A stretch of DNA of 64,000 nt from assembly GCA_016709005.1 (NCBI GenBank), contig JADJEU010000001.1, positions 434,001 through 498,000 on the forward strand. Direction: 5' to 3'. Source of the DNA: Crocinitomicaceae bacterium (GTDB lineage: Bacteria > Bacteroidota > Bacteroidia > Flavobacteriales_D > Crocinitomicaceae). Every line of letters begins with the position of its first letter. Position 1 is the stretch's first letter. The position numbers and the translations under genes are program-made. Shown here one piece after another: positions 1-9,753 of this stretch. Below the pieces are notes generated by a model that had not been told where the DNA came from, did no database searches, and worked only from the letters and a program-made list of their open reading frames with translations.

Positions 1-1220
1 TAATTGAAAATGAGTTGTGTTCTACCAATTGGTTTTTGTGTACTGTTTAAAACGGTCAAATAATAGATGCCTGCTGCAAGATTATTTCGCTGAAGTTCCA
101 TGGTTTGACTCGTTACCTGAATCTGCTGAACTAGTTGCCCAAAGCTGTTATGAATTAAGATCCATTTTGCATCTGACTCATTTTGAATAAAGATTTGAGC
201 GACATCCACAATTGGGTTAGGATAGATTTGGACTTGAACTGATTCAATCTCATCAACGGCTAGAGGTAGAGCAGGGGTGTACTCATAAAAATTTTGTCGA
301 ATTCCGCTTGGACCTTTACCAATTCCACCGTATCCTTTTGTTCCGATGGTAAAGGCAATAGCATTTCTTCTTTCTCCACCCGGAAAGTTGGCTTTGATAT
401 TCCATGAATCAGTGTATGGATTATATTCCCATAATTCATCTTTAAAACCACCATCTGCGCCAAAAACCACAAATCCCTTGCTTCCAATCGTAAATGTGCT
501 GGCTGCGCCACGTTCTGTTCCCGGCAAGTTAGCTCGTTGTTCCCAAACATTGGTTGCCGGATCATATTGCCACCAATCTTTGCGATACAAATCATAGTCA
601 ATCCCCATACCTACGTATCCTTTGTTATCGATTGACAAGGCAGAAACTGCATAACGTACACCTCCCGGAAAATTTGCACGTTGTGACCAGCTGTCGGTCG
701 TTGGTTTATATTCCCACAAGTCAAATGCATAAGCACTTGGGCCATATTTTCCACAAGTCACGTAACCTTTATTGTCGGCTGTAAATGCACCAGCATAATA
801 AACTCCTAAACCTGCTGCTCCAGGATAATCTGCTTTTTGTAACCAGGAATTTAGAACAGGATCATACTCCCAGAAATCTTTTAGCTCAATTCCCAATGAA
901 GATTCTGAACTATCTATTCCGGTTCCCACGTAGCCTTTATCATTCAAAGCAAATCCGATGGCATTTCTTCTGGGTGAACCGGGTAAATCTGCCATTTGTG
1001 TCCAGCTGTCCAGCAGCGGGTCATATCTCCAAAGGTCATTGTGAGTAATGTTTACCGTGTCTTCACCTGTTGCAACATAACCGTAATCTCCAATTGCAAA
1101 ACTGACTGCACGTTCACGTTTTAATGCACCGAAAGGTGCTTTTTTAGTCCATGAATTCTGGCCTTGTGAAAATGAAGTAGAACCAATTAAAAGTAATAAA
1201 AGCGATAGTAAGATCCGCAT
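1..1220 (-). CDS. Kelch-repeat protein with T9SS type A sorting domain (stop codon at window edge)
   Basis: Reading the minus strand from ATG at 1220 gives 406 codons without a stop; the next codon is TA plus one base outside the window, so the stop probably straddles the edge. Residues 1-19 form a signal peptide (MRILLSLLLLLIGSTSFSQ). Several kelch-type repeats of about 50 residues follow, with the recurring pattern GYVG-G ... FWEYDP ... SW-QKA-FPGG, predicting a secreted beta-propeller. The last ~75 residues hold the YPNP motif and the end expected of a type A sorting domain, so the protein should cross the outer membrane through T9SS and be surface attached or released. It lies 21 bases downstream of a paralogous kelch gene and is probably in the same operon. 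The ligand is unknown. The gene family call is firm; the exact 3' end is not visible. Confidence 0.85.
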   Translation of the reverse strand, partial: MRILLSLLLLLIGSTSFSQGQNSWTKKAPFGALKRERAVSFAIGDYGYVATGEDTVNITHNDLWRYDPLLDSWTQMADLPGSPRRNAIGFALNDKGYVGTGIDSSESSLGIELKDFWEYDPVLNSWLQKADYPGAAGLGVYYAGAFTADNKGYVTCGKYGPSAYAFDLWEYKPTTDSWSQRANFPGGVRYAVSALSIDNKGYVGMGIDYDLYRKDWWQYDPATNVWEQRANLPGTERGAASTFTIGSKGFVVFGADGGFKDELWEYNPYTDSWNIKANFPGGERRNAIAFTIGTKGYGGIGKGPSGIRQNFYEYTPALPLAVDEIESVQVQIYPNPIVDVAQIFIQNESDAKWILIHNSFGQLVQQIQVTSQTMELQRNNLAAGIYYLTVLNSTQKPIGRTQLIFN

Positions 1221-1241
1221 AAATATGTTCAGTTAATCTAT

Positions 1242-2372
1242 TTATTGAACGACTAATTTTTGAATTTTACGTGAACTGGATGTTACGCATTCAATAATAT
1301 AGCTACTCCTTGCTAAAGCAGAAATGTCGAAGGTTTCTGTGTTATAAATTTGTTGTGTGAAAATTGTTTTTCCACTTAGGTCGTAGAGATTGATCGTTCC
1401 TTCACCAGAAATAGAAACGGTTACATTTTCAGCTGCTGGATTTGGATATACTTCAAATTGAATCAGTTCATTTTGATCAACCGCCAGCAGTTCGTCAAAC
1501 TCCCAGAAATCGCGCATGTTTGTACCAGTTGTGCCTATCCCCACATAGCCTTTATCTCCAATCGAAAATCCAGAAGAAAATCTTCTTGAAGACCCCGGAA
1601 ATTCATCCATTTGAGTCCATGTGTTGGTTGCCGGATCAAACTCCCATACCTCATCCGTAAGTTCTGACAACCAGCCTACGTATCCACAAACAATATAGCC
1701 TTTTCCTTTTACGGCAAAGGCAGCTGATCCTCCAGATGCTAAGCCAGGAAAGAAAGCACGAACAGACCATTCATCTGTTGTTGATTTGTATTCATAAAGT
1801 GAAGATGCTGATTTAACATAAGCTTTTTCACCTATTGTAAAACTGGATGACCAGCTTGAGGGTGAAAACGGAGCATTATTTTTTGCAGTCCACACATCTG
1901 TTCCAGGATCGTATTCATAAAGTAAGTTCGTATATAGGTAATAGCCTTTTCCATTTACCGAAAAGCCTACCTGATCCGTTGCTCCCATTGGTACCGATTG
2001 AATCGCTGTCCAGGTGTTGGCAATCGGATCAAAAGAATAGAAGAGATTTCCTGCGCTAACTCCAGCACCAACATAACCTTTCATTCCAATTGAAAATGCT
2101 GCGGCAGCGTAGGTAGGAAAGGGGTAGTCTGCTTTTTGACTCCAGGTGTTGGTTCCCGGGTCAAACTCCCACCAATCTGAAAACATAATATTAGGACCGG
2201 CTCCATTGTAATGACCAAGTCCCATGTATCCGCGATTACCTATGGCAATGCCCGTTCCACGATGCCTTCCAACACCACCGAAATTGGATTTGGTATTCCA
2301 GGCTTCGGAAGTTATTCCAGCCAAAGGCAGAAGCAAGAAAGCAACAAGTGCAACTATTTTTGGAGTCTTCAT
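1242..2372 (-). CDS. Kelch-repeat protein with T9SS type A sorting domain
   Basis: This 376-residue protein starts with a signal peptide (MKTPKIVALVAFLLLPLAG...). It then carries about five to six kelch-like repeats in which an FSIG-KGYVG-G strand alternates with a WEFDP-TNTWTQ strand. The C-terminus has the sorting-domain signature (FEVYPNPAAENVTVSISGEG, then a strand ending RKIQKLVVQ). It is a clear paralog of the gene that follows it and looks like a local duplication. Only 3 bases separate it from the upstream GEVED gene, so the three form one transcription unit. It is probably an extracellular carbohydrate or protein binding propeller; no catalytic motif is seen and the ligand cannot be inferred. 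Confidence 0.88.
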   Translation of the reverse strand: MKTPKIVALVAFLLLPLAGITSEAWNTKSNFGGVGRHRGTGIAIGNRGYMGLGHYNGAGPNIMFSDWWEFDPGTNTWSQKADYPFPTYAAAAFSIGMKGYVGAGVSAGNLFYSFDPIANTWTAIQSVPMGATDQVGFSVNGKGYYLYTNLLYEYDPGTDVWTAKNNAPFSPSSWSSSFTIGEKAYVKSASSLYEYKSTTDEWSVRAFFPGLASGGSAAFAVKGKGYIVCGYVGWLSELTDEVWEFDPATNTWTQMDEFPGSSRRFSSGFSIGDKGYVGIGTTGTNMRDFWEFDELLAVDQNELIQFEVYPNPAAENVTVSISGEGTINLYDLSGKTIFTQQIYNTETFDISALARSSYIIECVTSSSRKIQKLVVQ

Positions 2373-2375
2373 AAA

Positions 2376-3530
2376 TTATTGGATAATTAGTTTTTGACTG
2401 GCAATGCCATTTTCAGACTTGATCGTAACGAAGTACGTTCCTGAAATTAATGTTGAAATATCAACCGGTTCATTCGATTGCAAAGTTGAAGAGTATACTA
2501 ACTTACCTGAAATATCGTGAATTGAGATTGATGCGTTTTGTTCATCCGTAACCACTTGAATGACTTCATTGGCGGGGTTAGGGTATATTTCAAAAGATAC
2601 TTTCGAAGTTTGCGCTTGAATAGATGCTAACTCTTCTTCAACCAAAATCGAATAGGAGCCAGTTGCTGTACCCCAGCCTTGAACTACTGCATAAAGCGTA
2701 TCATGAGTACCTGCATTAAAATGAATTTTTGAAGACGTACCACATCCATCATTATCATCATTATAGTAAAGAACGTTGCCGTCTTCATCCAGAATCGATA
2801 AATACGTGTCAATTGAAGACCCACAGAGTGAAACCGTGATGAATTGAGCTCCTAACTGAACGGGAAGAATTCGGTAGTAAACGTCGGGCGAAGAATAGAC
2901 CGTGAGTACATTGTAATAGCAAACTGCATTGCTATGAGTTTCAGAAAATGGAAGTGGTGATACTGGTCGGGGATCAGTCATACTTTCACCAACAAAAGGA
3001 GTGCAATCCATGCCCCCTCCAATTTGAACAGTAAAGTCCGTTGTCGATCCCCAGGTAAAGACAGCACATGGATCAATCGGCAAAAAACCACCTTCATAAT
3101 GGACTACGCGCATTCGGGTAATACCTGATAATGCACCTGCAGGCACCGTGAAGTTCCAATTTGCAGCCACTGGAGGCATACCTGACCAGGTTCCAATCGA
3201 TTCTGATGGTTCAAATATTGAGTTCTGATTGTAGTCGATCCAACCTTCTCCAACACCTGAAAAACTACCTCCGCAAGTGCCAAAAATCATTGAAGCAGAA
3301 TAGGATCCAGATGCATTTAATGTCACGGTTTCATTTGCAGTCTGATTATCCAATCCAATTACACCAGGGCAGCCCGTAAATGCAATCGAAGTAGCAGATT
3401 CTCCCGCTAAATTGAAGGATTGCAGATTCGAATCCGCTGTGCTGGAAGGACCAACAGCCGTGCAGTATTGTGAATTGGTTACGTTTGAAAGAAGAAGTAT
3501 ATTGACTAAAAATAGGTAGCGTTTTTTCAT
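2376..3530 (-). CDS. Secreted GEVED-domain protein with T9SS type A sorting domain
   Basis: This 384-residue protein has a signal peptide (about residues 1-20). Residues 97-108 (WIDYNQNSIFEP) are the hallmark of the GEVED domain, common in Bacteroidota secreted proteins. A second segment around residues 195-295 (SSPDVYYRILPVQLG, LSILDEDGNVLYYNDDNDGC) resembles a pre-peptidase C-terminal-like beta domain. The last ~75 residues are a type A sorting domain (FEIYPNPANEV ... SQKLIIQ). There is no protease or glycosidase catalytic motif, so it is probably a binding or adhesive surface protein. It is the first gene of the minus-strand run of three T9SS cargo genes; the promoter should lie in 3531-3600, where I see only an imperfect TACTTTTC box. 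Confidence 0.87.
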   Translation of the reverse strand: MKKRYLFLVNILLLSNVTNSQYCTAVGPSSTADSNLQSFNLAGESATSIAFTGCPGVIGLDNQTANETVTLNASGSYSASMIFGTCGGSFSGVGEGWIDYNQNSIFEPSESIGTWSGMPPVAANWNFTVPAGALSGITRMRVVHYEGGFLPIDPCAVFTWGSTTDFTVQIGGGMDCTPFVGESMTDPRPVSPLPFSETHSNAVCYYNVLTVYSSPDVYYRILPVQLGAQFITVSLCGSSIDTYLSILDEDGNVLYYNDDNDGCGTSSKIHFNAGTHDTLYAVVQGWGTATGSYSILVEEELASIQAQTSKVSFEIYPNPANEVIQVVTDEQNASISIHDISGKLVYSSTLQSNEPVDISTLISGTYFVTIKSENGIASQKLIIQ

Positions 3531-3701
3531 AGAATAAATGAGGTGTCCGAAAAGTAGTAAATAAAATCAATGTTAAGCTAATGTTAACCTGACGTTTTTA
3601 AGTTGATCAAAGATGCCTGTGCATGGATACTTTTTTGCCTATAAAATGGCTTGGCCTTTTTAATGCCCTGAGATAGAAGCCAGGAATCCGTTTATTCAGC
3701 G

Positions 3702-3709
3702 TATCTTTG
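3702..3709 (+). promoter_or_regulatory. Bacteroidota -7 promoter box of the DEAD-box helicase gene
   Basis: The sequence TATCTTTG matches the Bacteroidota consensus TAnnTTTG exactly and ends 25 bases before the helicase ATG. No good -33 TTG is seen at the usual 19-21 base spacing. Confidence 0.55.
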
Positions 3710-3734
3710 CGTTTTTATTAACTATTCCATCTTG

Positions 3735-5081
3735 ATGAAATTTACCGATCTTGGCATTATTGAGCCAATACTTAAATCACTCCACGCTGAGGGTTACGAA
3801 ACTCCAACTCCAATTCAACAACAAGCAATTCCAATTCTCCTTAAAGGAACAGATTTACTGGGGTGTGCTCAAACAGGTACGGGTAAAACGGCGGCTTTTT
3901 CTATTCCTATTTTACAGCTTTTACATGAGCGTGGCTTCGGTCAAAAAGGTAAACGAGTTTTGAAAGTACTTATTCTGACGCCAACCAGAGAATTAGCTTC
4001 GCAAATTGGCGAAAGCATACGTAATTATGGCAAAGGGTTAAATCTAACACATGCCGTCATTTTTGGAGGTGTTAATCAAAACCCACAGATTGCGCAAATG
4101 CGCCAAGGGGTGGACATTGTCATTGCAACGCCTGGCAGATTATTGGACCTGATGAATCAGGGATATATCAAATTAGATACTATAGACTTTTTCGTTTTAG
4201 ATGAAGCCGATCGTATGCTGGACATGGGATTCATTCATGACATCAATCGAATTCTACCCAAGCTGCCAAAAAAGAGACAAAGCCTTTTTTTCTCAGCAAC
4301 CATGCCACTTTCCATTGCTAACTTAGCAAATTCAATTTTAACTAGACCTGAAATGGTTAAGGTTGATCCAGTTTCTTCTACAGCGGAAAAGGTAAAGCAA
4401 GAAGTCTATCATGTTGTGAAATCGATGAAACGTAATTTATTGAAGCACATCATTGAATCCAAAAACATGCAGCAAGTTTTGGTGTTTTCAAGAACGAAAC
4501 ACGGTGCAGACAGAATAACAAGGGAACTAGCAAAGGTTAATATTCCTGCTTCAGCTATCCACGGCGATAAAAGTCAGGGGGCTCGTGAAAAAGCCTTGGC
4601 TCAATTCAAAGATCGAAAGATAAAAGTACTTGTAGCTACTGATATTGCAGCAAGAGGAATTGACATCGATAGCCTTGAATGGGTAATCAATTATGATTTG
4701 CCAAATGAACCAGAATCTTATGTTCACCGAATCGGACGGACAGGAAGAGCCGGTGCAAGCGGAACAGCTATTTCATTTTGTGATATAGATGAGCGGCCTT
4801 ATCTTAAAGATATTGAGAAGCTTATAAAATTTAAAATTAAAGAGATTGCCGAGCATCCGTTTCCAATAAACAGTCGAGATGAACAAGAGCACGAGGCAAA
4901 TAAAGGAAAGCCAAAACCGCAACAAAATCGTGGTGGTCGTCAGCAATCTGGCGGTGGTCAGCGTAAATCAGGCAATAATTCTAGCCGCACAGGTCAAGGA
5001 TCAAAGTCGGCATCGAATTCTGGCGGAGCAAAACGATCAGGAAACAACTTCAAGCCAAGACGTCCCAGTCAAGGAGCGTAG
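3735..5081 (+). CDS. DEAD-box ATP-dependent RNA helicase, RhlE-like
   Basis: This 448-residue RNA helicase should unwind or remodel RNA duplexes in the cytoplasm, as RhlE family members do in ribosome assembly and RNA decay. All motifs are present: Q motif GYETPTPIQ (20-28), Walker A AQTGTGKT (45-52), PTRELA (83-88), TPGR (132-135), DEAD (156-159), SAT (187-189), then VLVATDIAARGID and HRIGRTGRAG in the second RecA domain. The last ~65 residues are a basic, Gly/Ser/Asn/Gln-rich tail typical of cold-adapted or RNA-binding DEAD-box proteins. I chose ATG 3735 rather than the TTG just before it because the protein aligns from MKFTDLG. It is a monocistronic gene with its own -7 box. Assignment to RhlE rather than another DEAD subgroup is inference. 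Confidence 0.95.
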   Translation: MKFTDLGIIEPILKSLHAEGYETPTPIQQQAIPILLKGTDLLGCAQTGTGKTAAFSIPILQLLHERGFGQKGKRVLKVLILTPTRELASQIGESIRNYGKGLNLTHAVIFGGVNQNPQIAQMRQGVDIVIATPGRLLDLMNQGYIKLDTIDFFVLDEADRMLDMGFIHDINRILPKLPKKRQSLFFSATMPLSIANLANSILTRPEMVKVDPVSSTAEKVKQEVYHVVKSMKRNLLKHIIESKNMQQVLVFSRTKHGADRITRELAKVNIPASAIHGDKSQGAREKALAQFKDRKIKVLVATDIAARGIDIDSLEWVINYDLPNEPESYVHRIGRTGRAGASGTAISFCDIDERPYLKDIEKLIKFKIKEIAEHPFPINSRDEQEHEANKGKPKPQQNRGGRQQSGGGQRKSGNNSSRTGQGSKSASNSGGAKRSGNNFKPRRPSQGA

Positions 5082-5267
5082 TTTACTTTTGCTCACAAGT
5101 CATTCGATAGATTGAGCGATTCAAACAGGGGATACTTATTAACAAGAATTGCACATTATTTGCTTTAGTTAATTGTAAATGATAACTTTACTATTTAACA
5201 TAATATATATTATAAACAGAATGTATATATATAAATGTAATTCTAAACCTTCGTCAATCATCGCCAT

Positions 5268-8200
5268 TTAATGCTTGATTACTTTAATCATTTGATTATA
5301 GCCTGTGGACACACTGATTTCTACATAGTAAACACCGGCAGCTTCACCCAATTCTAAGCTCATCTGATTTTTGCTTACCGTAGTTTCACTAATAATTTGT
5401 CCAAGAACACTGTAAATTTTAATGGATGTAAATTCCGACTGATCTGAGAATTGCACCATTATGGCGCCGTTTGTGGGATTTGGAAATACTGTGAAACTTG
5501 ATGTTGTCTCAGTATCAATACCAACACCACTGCCTGTAATACTAACACAGCTTGAGGTATCTATACAGCCATTTTCAGTTACCATTAATGCGTAATTTCC
5601 ATTGTTAAAAGCCGTAAAGCTTTGTGACGTTTCTCCACTCAGCAGACTGAAGAAATTATCGCAATCCAGCCATTGATAACTTCCTGTGGTTGAATTGGCG
5701 ACTAGGGTTGGATCGTTGATGGTTAAAGAAGCATCGATTTGTTGAATCGTAAGGTCTAAGTTCACAATTGAATCGCAACCGTTTACGTTTGTGAATGTAT
5801 ATGTGGCCGCACTGTTTGAAATTGTATAAGTATTACCATCAATCCAGGTATAAGGTGAACACTCTGTTCTGGTATCTATAGAGCTATTGCTTTGAATTGT
5901 CAAATTCAACGTAACTATTGAATCGCATCCTGCCGCATTTGAGAGCACATGTGTCGCCGTACTATTAGATGTGGAATAAGTGTTGCCATCTATCCAGACT
6001 ATAGCGTCACAAGAGCTGATAAGATCTACTCCGGAGTTTGAATTCAGAATGGTCAAATTTAGTGTAACCAAACTATCACACCCTAGACTATTAGTGAGCA
6101 TATGGGTAGCTGTATTGTTGTTGGTGGAATAGACATTTCCATCAAGCCAAGTAATAGGATTGCAAGATGATATGTTGTGAACCCCTAAACTGTTGTTGTT
6201 TACTACTAAGGTCTTAAACAACACAGAATCACAACCCAGTACTGAAGCTAAGGTATCATAATAAACTCCTGAATTTTGTTCATAGTTGGAGAAAATCAAT
6301 GTAGAGTCTCCATTACAGATAGCAATGCTTCCTAAGTCTACTGTATAGGCAGGAAATAAGTTTACATAGGTGATATAAGTAGAATCAAAACCAATTCCAT
6401 TTGAACTGTTAATTTGATTGTCACCAGCTGCACTTAGCCACTGATTATGTATAAAAATACTATCTCCGGCACAAAAACTAACTGTATCATATACCGTTGC
6501 GGGAGCTGCAAACAAAGAGAAGAAGCTTATTTTTTCGGTTCCTGCGTTGGAAGTTATTAATTCATTCGTCCCATCATTATCCAGGTCTGCGAAAACTACG
6601 CTTGAAATCGAAAAGCCTTTGTTGGCATTATAACCGGGTGAATGAGAAACACATATAGTGAAAGGATTTGCGTATGTACTATCAATTTGTTTTAAACATC
6701 CATAAACCGCATTTTCCGTGAACGTTGAAACAGATATATCCAACTTACCGTCATTATTTAAATCAGAAGCTGTTAAAGCAGTAGGAAAATTTATGTTAGT
6801 GATGAACAGTGAGTCTGCTCCAAAAGTTCCATCACCATAATTCTTAATTGAAACAACACCGCTAAGGCTATTTTTTGTAAAAACAATGTCTTCAATATTG
6901 TCACTGTCAACATCAATGAGCTTAATTCTATTTCCTCCTACATACGTATCTGCAAAGTTGTCGGAGATTTTGACATGATTTGGAAAAGTATTGGTTCCAT
7001 CATCAAAGGCAACATACATGCCGTCTTGAGCTGTAGAGCCCGGAAGAGAATAAAACAAATCAAGATAACCGTCATAATTAAAGTCATGCAATTTGACAAC
7101 GGTAGGAACATCAAGAAACAAAACTGTTGAACTAAAGTTTCCGCTCCCATTATTAAGGTACAAATTCGTTCTTTGTGTTGATGACCAATATTCATAGTAG
7201 ACAGCAACCACATCAAGATCTCCGTCTCCATCTACATCACCTGTATCAAAATAAGGTCTTTTGGTAGATGTAGGGTTTTCAAATGCACCATAGTCTTGCG
7301 ATGGTGAATATCCCCCAAAACCATCTGAAAGCGTAACTTCAAAAGATTCTAATTGTAGAGTGCAGATGAAGTCTTTCTCCCCATCACCATTTAAATCGAC
7401 ATATTGCATTACCCCATCATAAATACCAATGCCCGGCAGATCTTTTTTAATAAAATGCAATCCATCTAAATTTTCATAGGCGCGCACGCCAAGATATTGT
7501 GCAACGATAAGATCAAGGTCGCCATCATTGTCCATATCTTCTGCAAGAACGTTATCATGTTCGTGTGTTTTGCTAATTGGGTTGATTTGATCCAGAAAAT
7601 TTACCCCCCCAATTAGCATTCCAGATGAAATTGCTCCGGTAAAGTAAACCGTGGTGATAGTTGCCCAATTTCTGGCTACAACTAAATCTAACGTGTCATC
7701 GCCATTTAGATGGGCTAAAGCGATTGATTTAATATAATCAAACTCTGTATCAAAGGGATCTTGCACTGGGAAATTATTGGCGCCATCATTTAAGGCCAAC
7801 GCCATAACCTTGGTACCGGATTGTGTTGTTATGAAGACCATGTCAATATCTCCATCATTTTCGTAGTCGCCAAGCGCAAATTCATACATATTATTATTGG
7901 CAGCTTGAAACAGCATCAGTTCAGCGCCCAATGTACCGTCACCATTATTCTCAAGCCACTTTACGTTGCCATCTGAAAAACCAACAACAATATCCACTTT
8001 ACTATCAAAATTGACATCAAATGTGTCTATGGTTACTGCATCAGTTAAACTCAAAACAACTGTATCATATAGATTTAATGCCCCGTTACCATCGTTAATT
8101 GAAATGTATAGATCACTTGCTTCATTAGCCTGAATCAAGTCATGGAATCCATCTTGATTAAGATCGATTACAAGGGACAAAATTGTATTGATGCCAGCAT

Positions 8201-8747
8201 TTATCTGAACCGGCGAAAATACGCCGGTACCTGAGTTTTCTAGGATGTAAGTAGAAGTATCCATAACGCCATCATTTATAAAACAAATGATGTCATCTTG
8301 ATTATCGTTTCCACCATTAAAACTAGATACTCCGGTGACGCCATTTAAACTGAATAGCTGTTGGTATTCCATGAAATGTTCCGAGCCAAGGTTGTACAAA
8401 ATCCCTACATGATTTTCAGTTTTACTGGCAACAATTATATCTAAAAATCCATTATTATCAAGATCTGCTAGACAAGCATCCAGCTTTGATGAGGGACTAA
8501 CAATTGAAGTTATTTTCTTCTTATAATGGGATGTTAAATTAGCGGAACCATCATTGAAATAGATAATGACTTCACCATTTCCAAGGATAACTAAATCATT
8601 GTCACCATCCTGATCTAAATCTTCACTAATAGCTTTGTCACTGTAAAGATTGGTTGAGGCTACATGAACTTCTTCGCTTTGTTGCGAAATAGCTTGATTG
8701 ACAAAAATCGAAAGAAACAAAAAGGAATAAACTTTTACAATTTTCAT
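5268..8747 (-). CDS. Giant FG-GAP/VCBS repeat surface protein with T9SS type A sorting domain
   Basis: This 1159-residue protein has a signal peptide (MKIVKVYSFLFLSIFVNQAISQ). Residues ~40-760 are a long series of FG-GAP/VCBS repeats, each with a calcium-binding loop of the form D-D-DGD-DLV (for example DLDQDGDNDLV and DMDNDGDLDLIV), predicting one or two integrin-like propellers. Residues ~840-1000 hold a tandem ~50-residue repeat ending GCDS-V-LNLTI. A further beta domain and a type A sorting domain (FTVFPNPTNGAIMVQF ... GYNQMIKVIKH) complete it. It should be exported by T9SS and displayed on the cell surface. Its role, perhaps adhesion or binding of a macromolecule, is inference; no enzymatic motif is seen. 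It stands alone, flanked by two intergenic gaps. Confidence 0.9.
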   Translation of the reverse strand: MKIVKVYSFLFLSIFVNQAISQQSEEVHVASTNLYSDKAISEDLDQDGDNDLVILGNGEVIIYFNDGSANLTSHYKKKITSIVSPSSKLDACLADLDNNGFLDIIVASKTENHVGILYNLGSEHFMEYQQLFSLNGVTGVSSFNGGNDNQDDIICFINDGVMDTSTYILENSGTGVFSPVQINAGINTILSLVIDLNQDGFHDLIQANEASDLYISINDGNGALNLYDTVVLSLTDAVTIDTFDVNFDSKVDIVVGFSDGNVKWLENNGDGTLGAELMLFQAANNNMYEFALGDYENDGDIDMVFITTQSGTKVMALALNDGANNFPVQDPFDTEFDYIKSIALAHLNGDDTLDLVVARNWATITTVYFTGAISSGMLIGGVNFLDQINPISKTHEHDNVLAEDMDNDGDLDLIVAQYLGVRAYENLDGLHFIKKDLPGIGIYDGVMQYVDLNGDGEKDFICTLQLESFEVTLSDGFGGYSPSQDYGAFENPTSTKRPYFDTGDVDGDGDLDVVAVYYEYWSSTQRTNLYLNNGSGNFSSTVLFLDVPTVVKLHDFNYDGYLDLFYSLPGSTAQDGMYVAFDDGTNTFPNHVKISDNFADTYVGGNRIKLIDVDSDNIEDIVFTKNSLSGVVSIKNYGDGTFGADSLFITNINFPTALTASDLNNDGKLDISVSTFTENAVYGCLKQIDSTYANPFTICVSHSPGYNANKGFSISSVVFADLDNDGTNELITSNAGTEKISFFSLFAAPATVYDTVSFCAGDSIFIHNQWLSAAGDNQINSSNGIGFDSTYITYVNLFPAYTVDLGSIAICNGDSTLIFSNYEQNSGVYYDTLASVLGCDSVLFKTLVVNNNSLGVHNISSCNPITWLDGNVYSTNNNTATHMLTNSLGCDSLVTLNLTILNSNSGVDLISSCDAIVWIDGNTYSTSNSTATHVLSNAAGCDSIVTLNLTIQSNSSIDTRTECSPYTWIDGNTYTISNSAATYTFTNVNGCDSIVNLDLTIQQIDASLTINDPTLVANSTTGSYQWLDCDNFFSLLSGETSQSFTAFNNGNYALMVTENGCIDTSSCVSITGSGVGIDTETTSSFTVFPNPTNGAIMVQFSDQSEFTSIKIYSVLGQIISETTVSKNQMSLELGEAAGVYYVEISVSTGYNQMIKVIKH
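5745..6245 (-). repeat. Tandem ~150-bp coding repeat (GCDS repeats)
   Basis: Within the giant FG-GAP gene the codons for a GCDS-V-LNLTI strand recur near 6230, 6080, 5925 and 5775, a period of about 150-154 bases (about 50 residues). Three units also share the W-DGN-Y-SNSTATH strand. The copies differ by many silent changes, so the array is old rather than a fresh slippage product. Confidence 0.7.
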
Positions 8748-9069
8748 GTTAAACTTTAGGTAGAATTATAACCTGAATTTAGGTAAATAATTCGATAACG
8801 AAATTCATTTAGATTGAGAAGAAACCTCACTCCTCTCTGGATCAGCCTCCTCTAGCCAGTTCTAAAAAGAAAACAGGCTTCCCCTTCCCTTCTCCAGGCT
8901 TTTTAACATAAGCCAAGTCATATTAGATTCAATAATCAAATTCGTACTTATAGGTAGCTTGGCCATTTCCAGATGATCAAAATCACCTTTGAATCTGTTG
9001 GTCTATCAGTACTGGAACCAATCTAAATGATCACCTTTACATCATGACCTTACAAACAATTGTTGCAGA
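8748..9069. other. Intergenic region without a supported gene
   Basis: The 322 bases between the divergent FG-GAP gene and the DUF6134-like gene must hold both promoters. I see no convincing ORF, RNA gene or strong hairpin, and no perfect TAnnTTTG box facing either gene. Confidence 0.5.
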
Positions 9070-9693
9070 ATGACTTCATTCCGGCCGCTTAAGTTTATCG
9101 GTTTTCAAAATACTACGCTGGTAGCAATCTTCGTTTTGGTTGGTATTCATGCATTTGGACAAACCGCGGGCTATACAATTTACTCCGCCGACAAGGAGCT
9201 TTTGGGTCAGCTCAAGGTTTCATCTATTCAAGCCGACACTACAACAAAAATCGCTGTGGTTAGTCAATTTAAGATTAAGATGCTGATAACCATAGATGTG
9301 AAATACACGCTACAGAGTTTTTACAGAAATGGTGAGCTCGTTTCAAACTCAATAAAAATGTATCGAAATGATGAACTTCATTCTTTTGCCAAGACAACGA
9401 AAGTTGGCAGCCAGTATAAGTTTATCAAGGATGAAAACGAGTCTATTTATGATAAACGAATTTCTTTCTCTGAATCACTTCTGTATTTCAATGAGCCGAT
9501 CCAGATAAGTACGATCTATTCTGAGTTTGATGGAGTTGAAAAAACAATTATTAAGTCAAGTAAAGGTCATTATAAGATTAAGAACCCATTGAATGGTAAT
9601 GAGAGTGAGTATTTTTATGAAAAAGGCACCTTATCTTCCGCTATCGTGCATTTTCAAATGATGACACTTTATTTAGTAAAAGACATAAAATAA
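9070..9693 (+). CDS. Exported protein of unknown function, DUF6134-like
   Basis: This 207-residue protein begins with a basic n-region, a hydrophobic stretch (about residues 16-30) and an FGQ cleavage site, so it should be exported. The mature part is a string of predicted beta strands with a YTIYSADKELLGQLKVSS opening and a YTLQSFYRNGELVSNS segment, which resembles the small periplasmic DUF6134 family of Bacteroidota; that family link is from memory and unproven. No catalytic motif is visible. The ATG at 9070 is the only start giving the full signal peptide. It is followed by a convergent lipoprotein gene, so it is probably transcribed alone. Confidence 0.7.
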   Translation: MTSFRPLKFIGFQNTTLVAIFVLVGIHAFGQTAGYTIYSADKELLGQLKVSSIQADTTTKIAVVSQFKIKMLITIDVKYTLQSFYRNGELVSNSIKMYRNDELHSFAKTTKVGSQYKFIKDENESIYDKRISFSESLLYFNEPIQISTIYSEFDGVEKTIIKSSKGHYKIKNPLNGNESEYFYEKGTLSSAIVHFQMMTLYLVKDIK

Positions 9694-9753
9694 CCGATTC
9701 AATATAAGTTATTTAATGAGGGTTATCTAAACTAGTTGATAATTGATTTTTTT

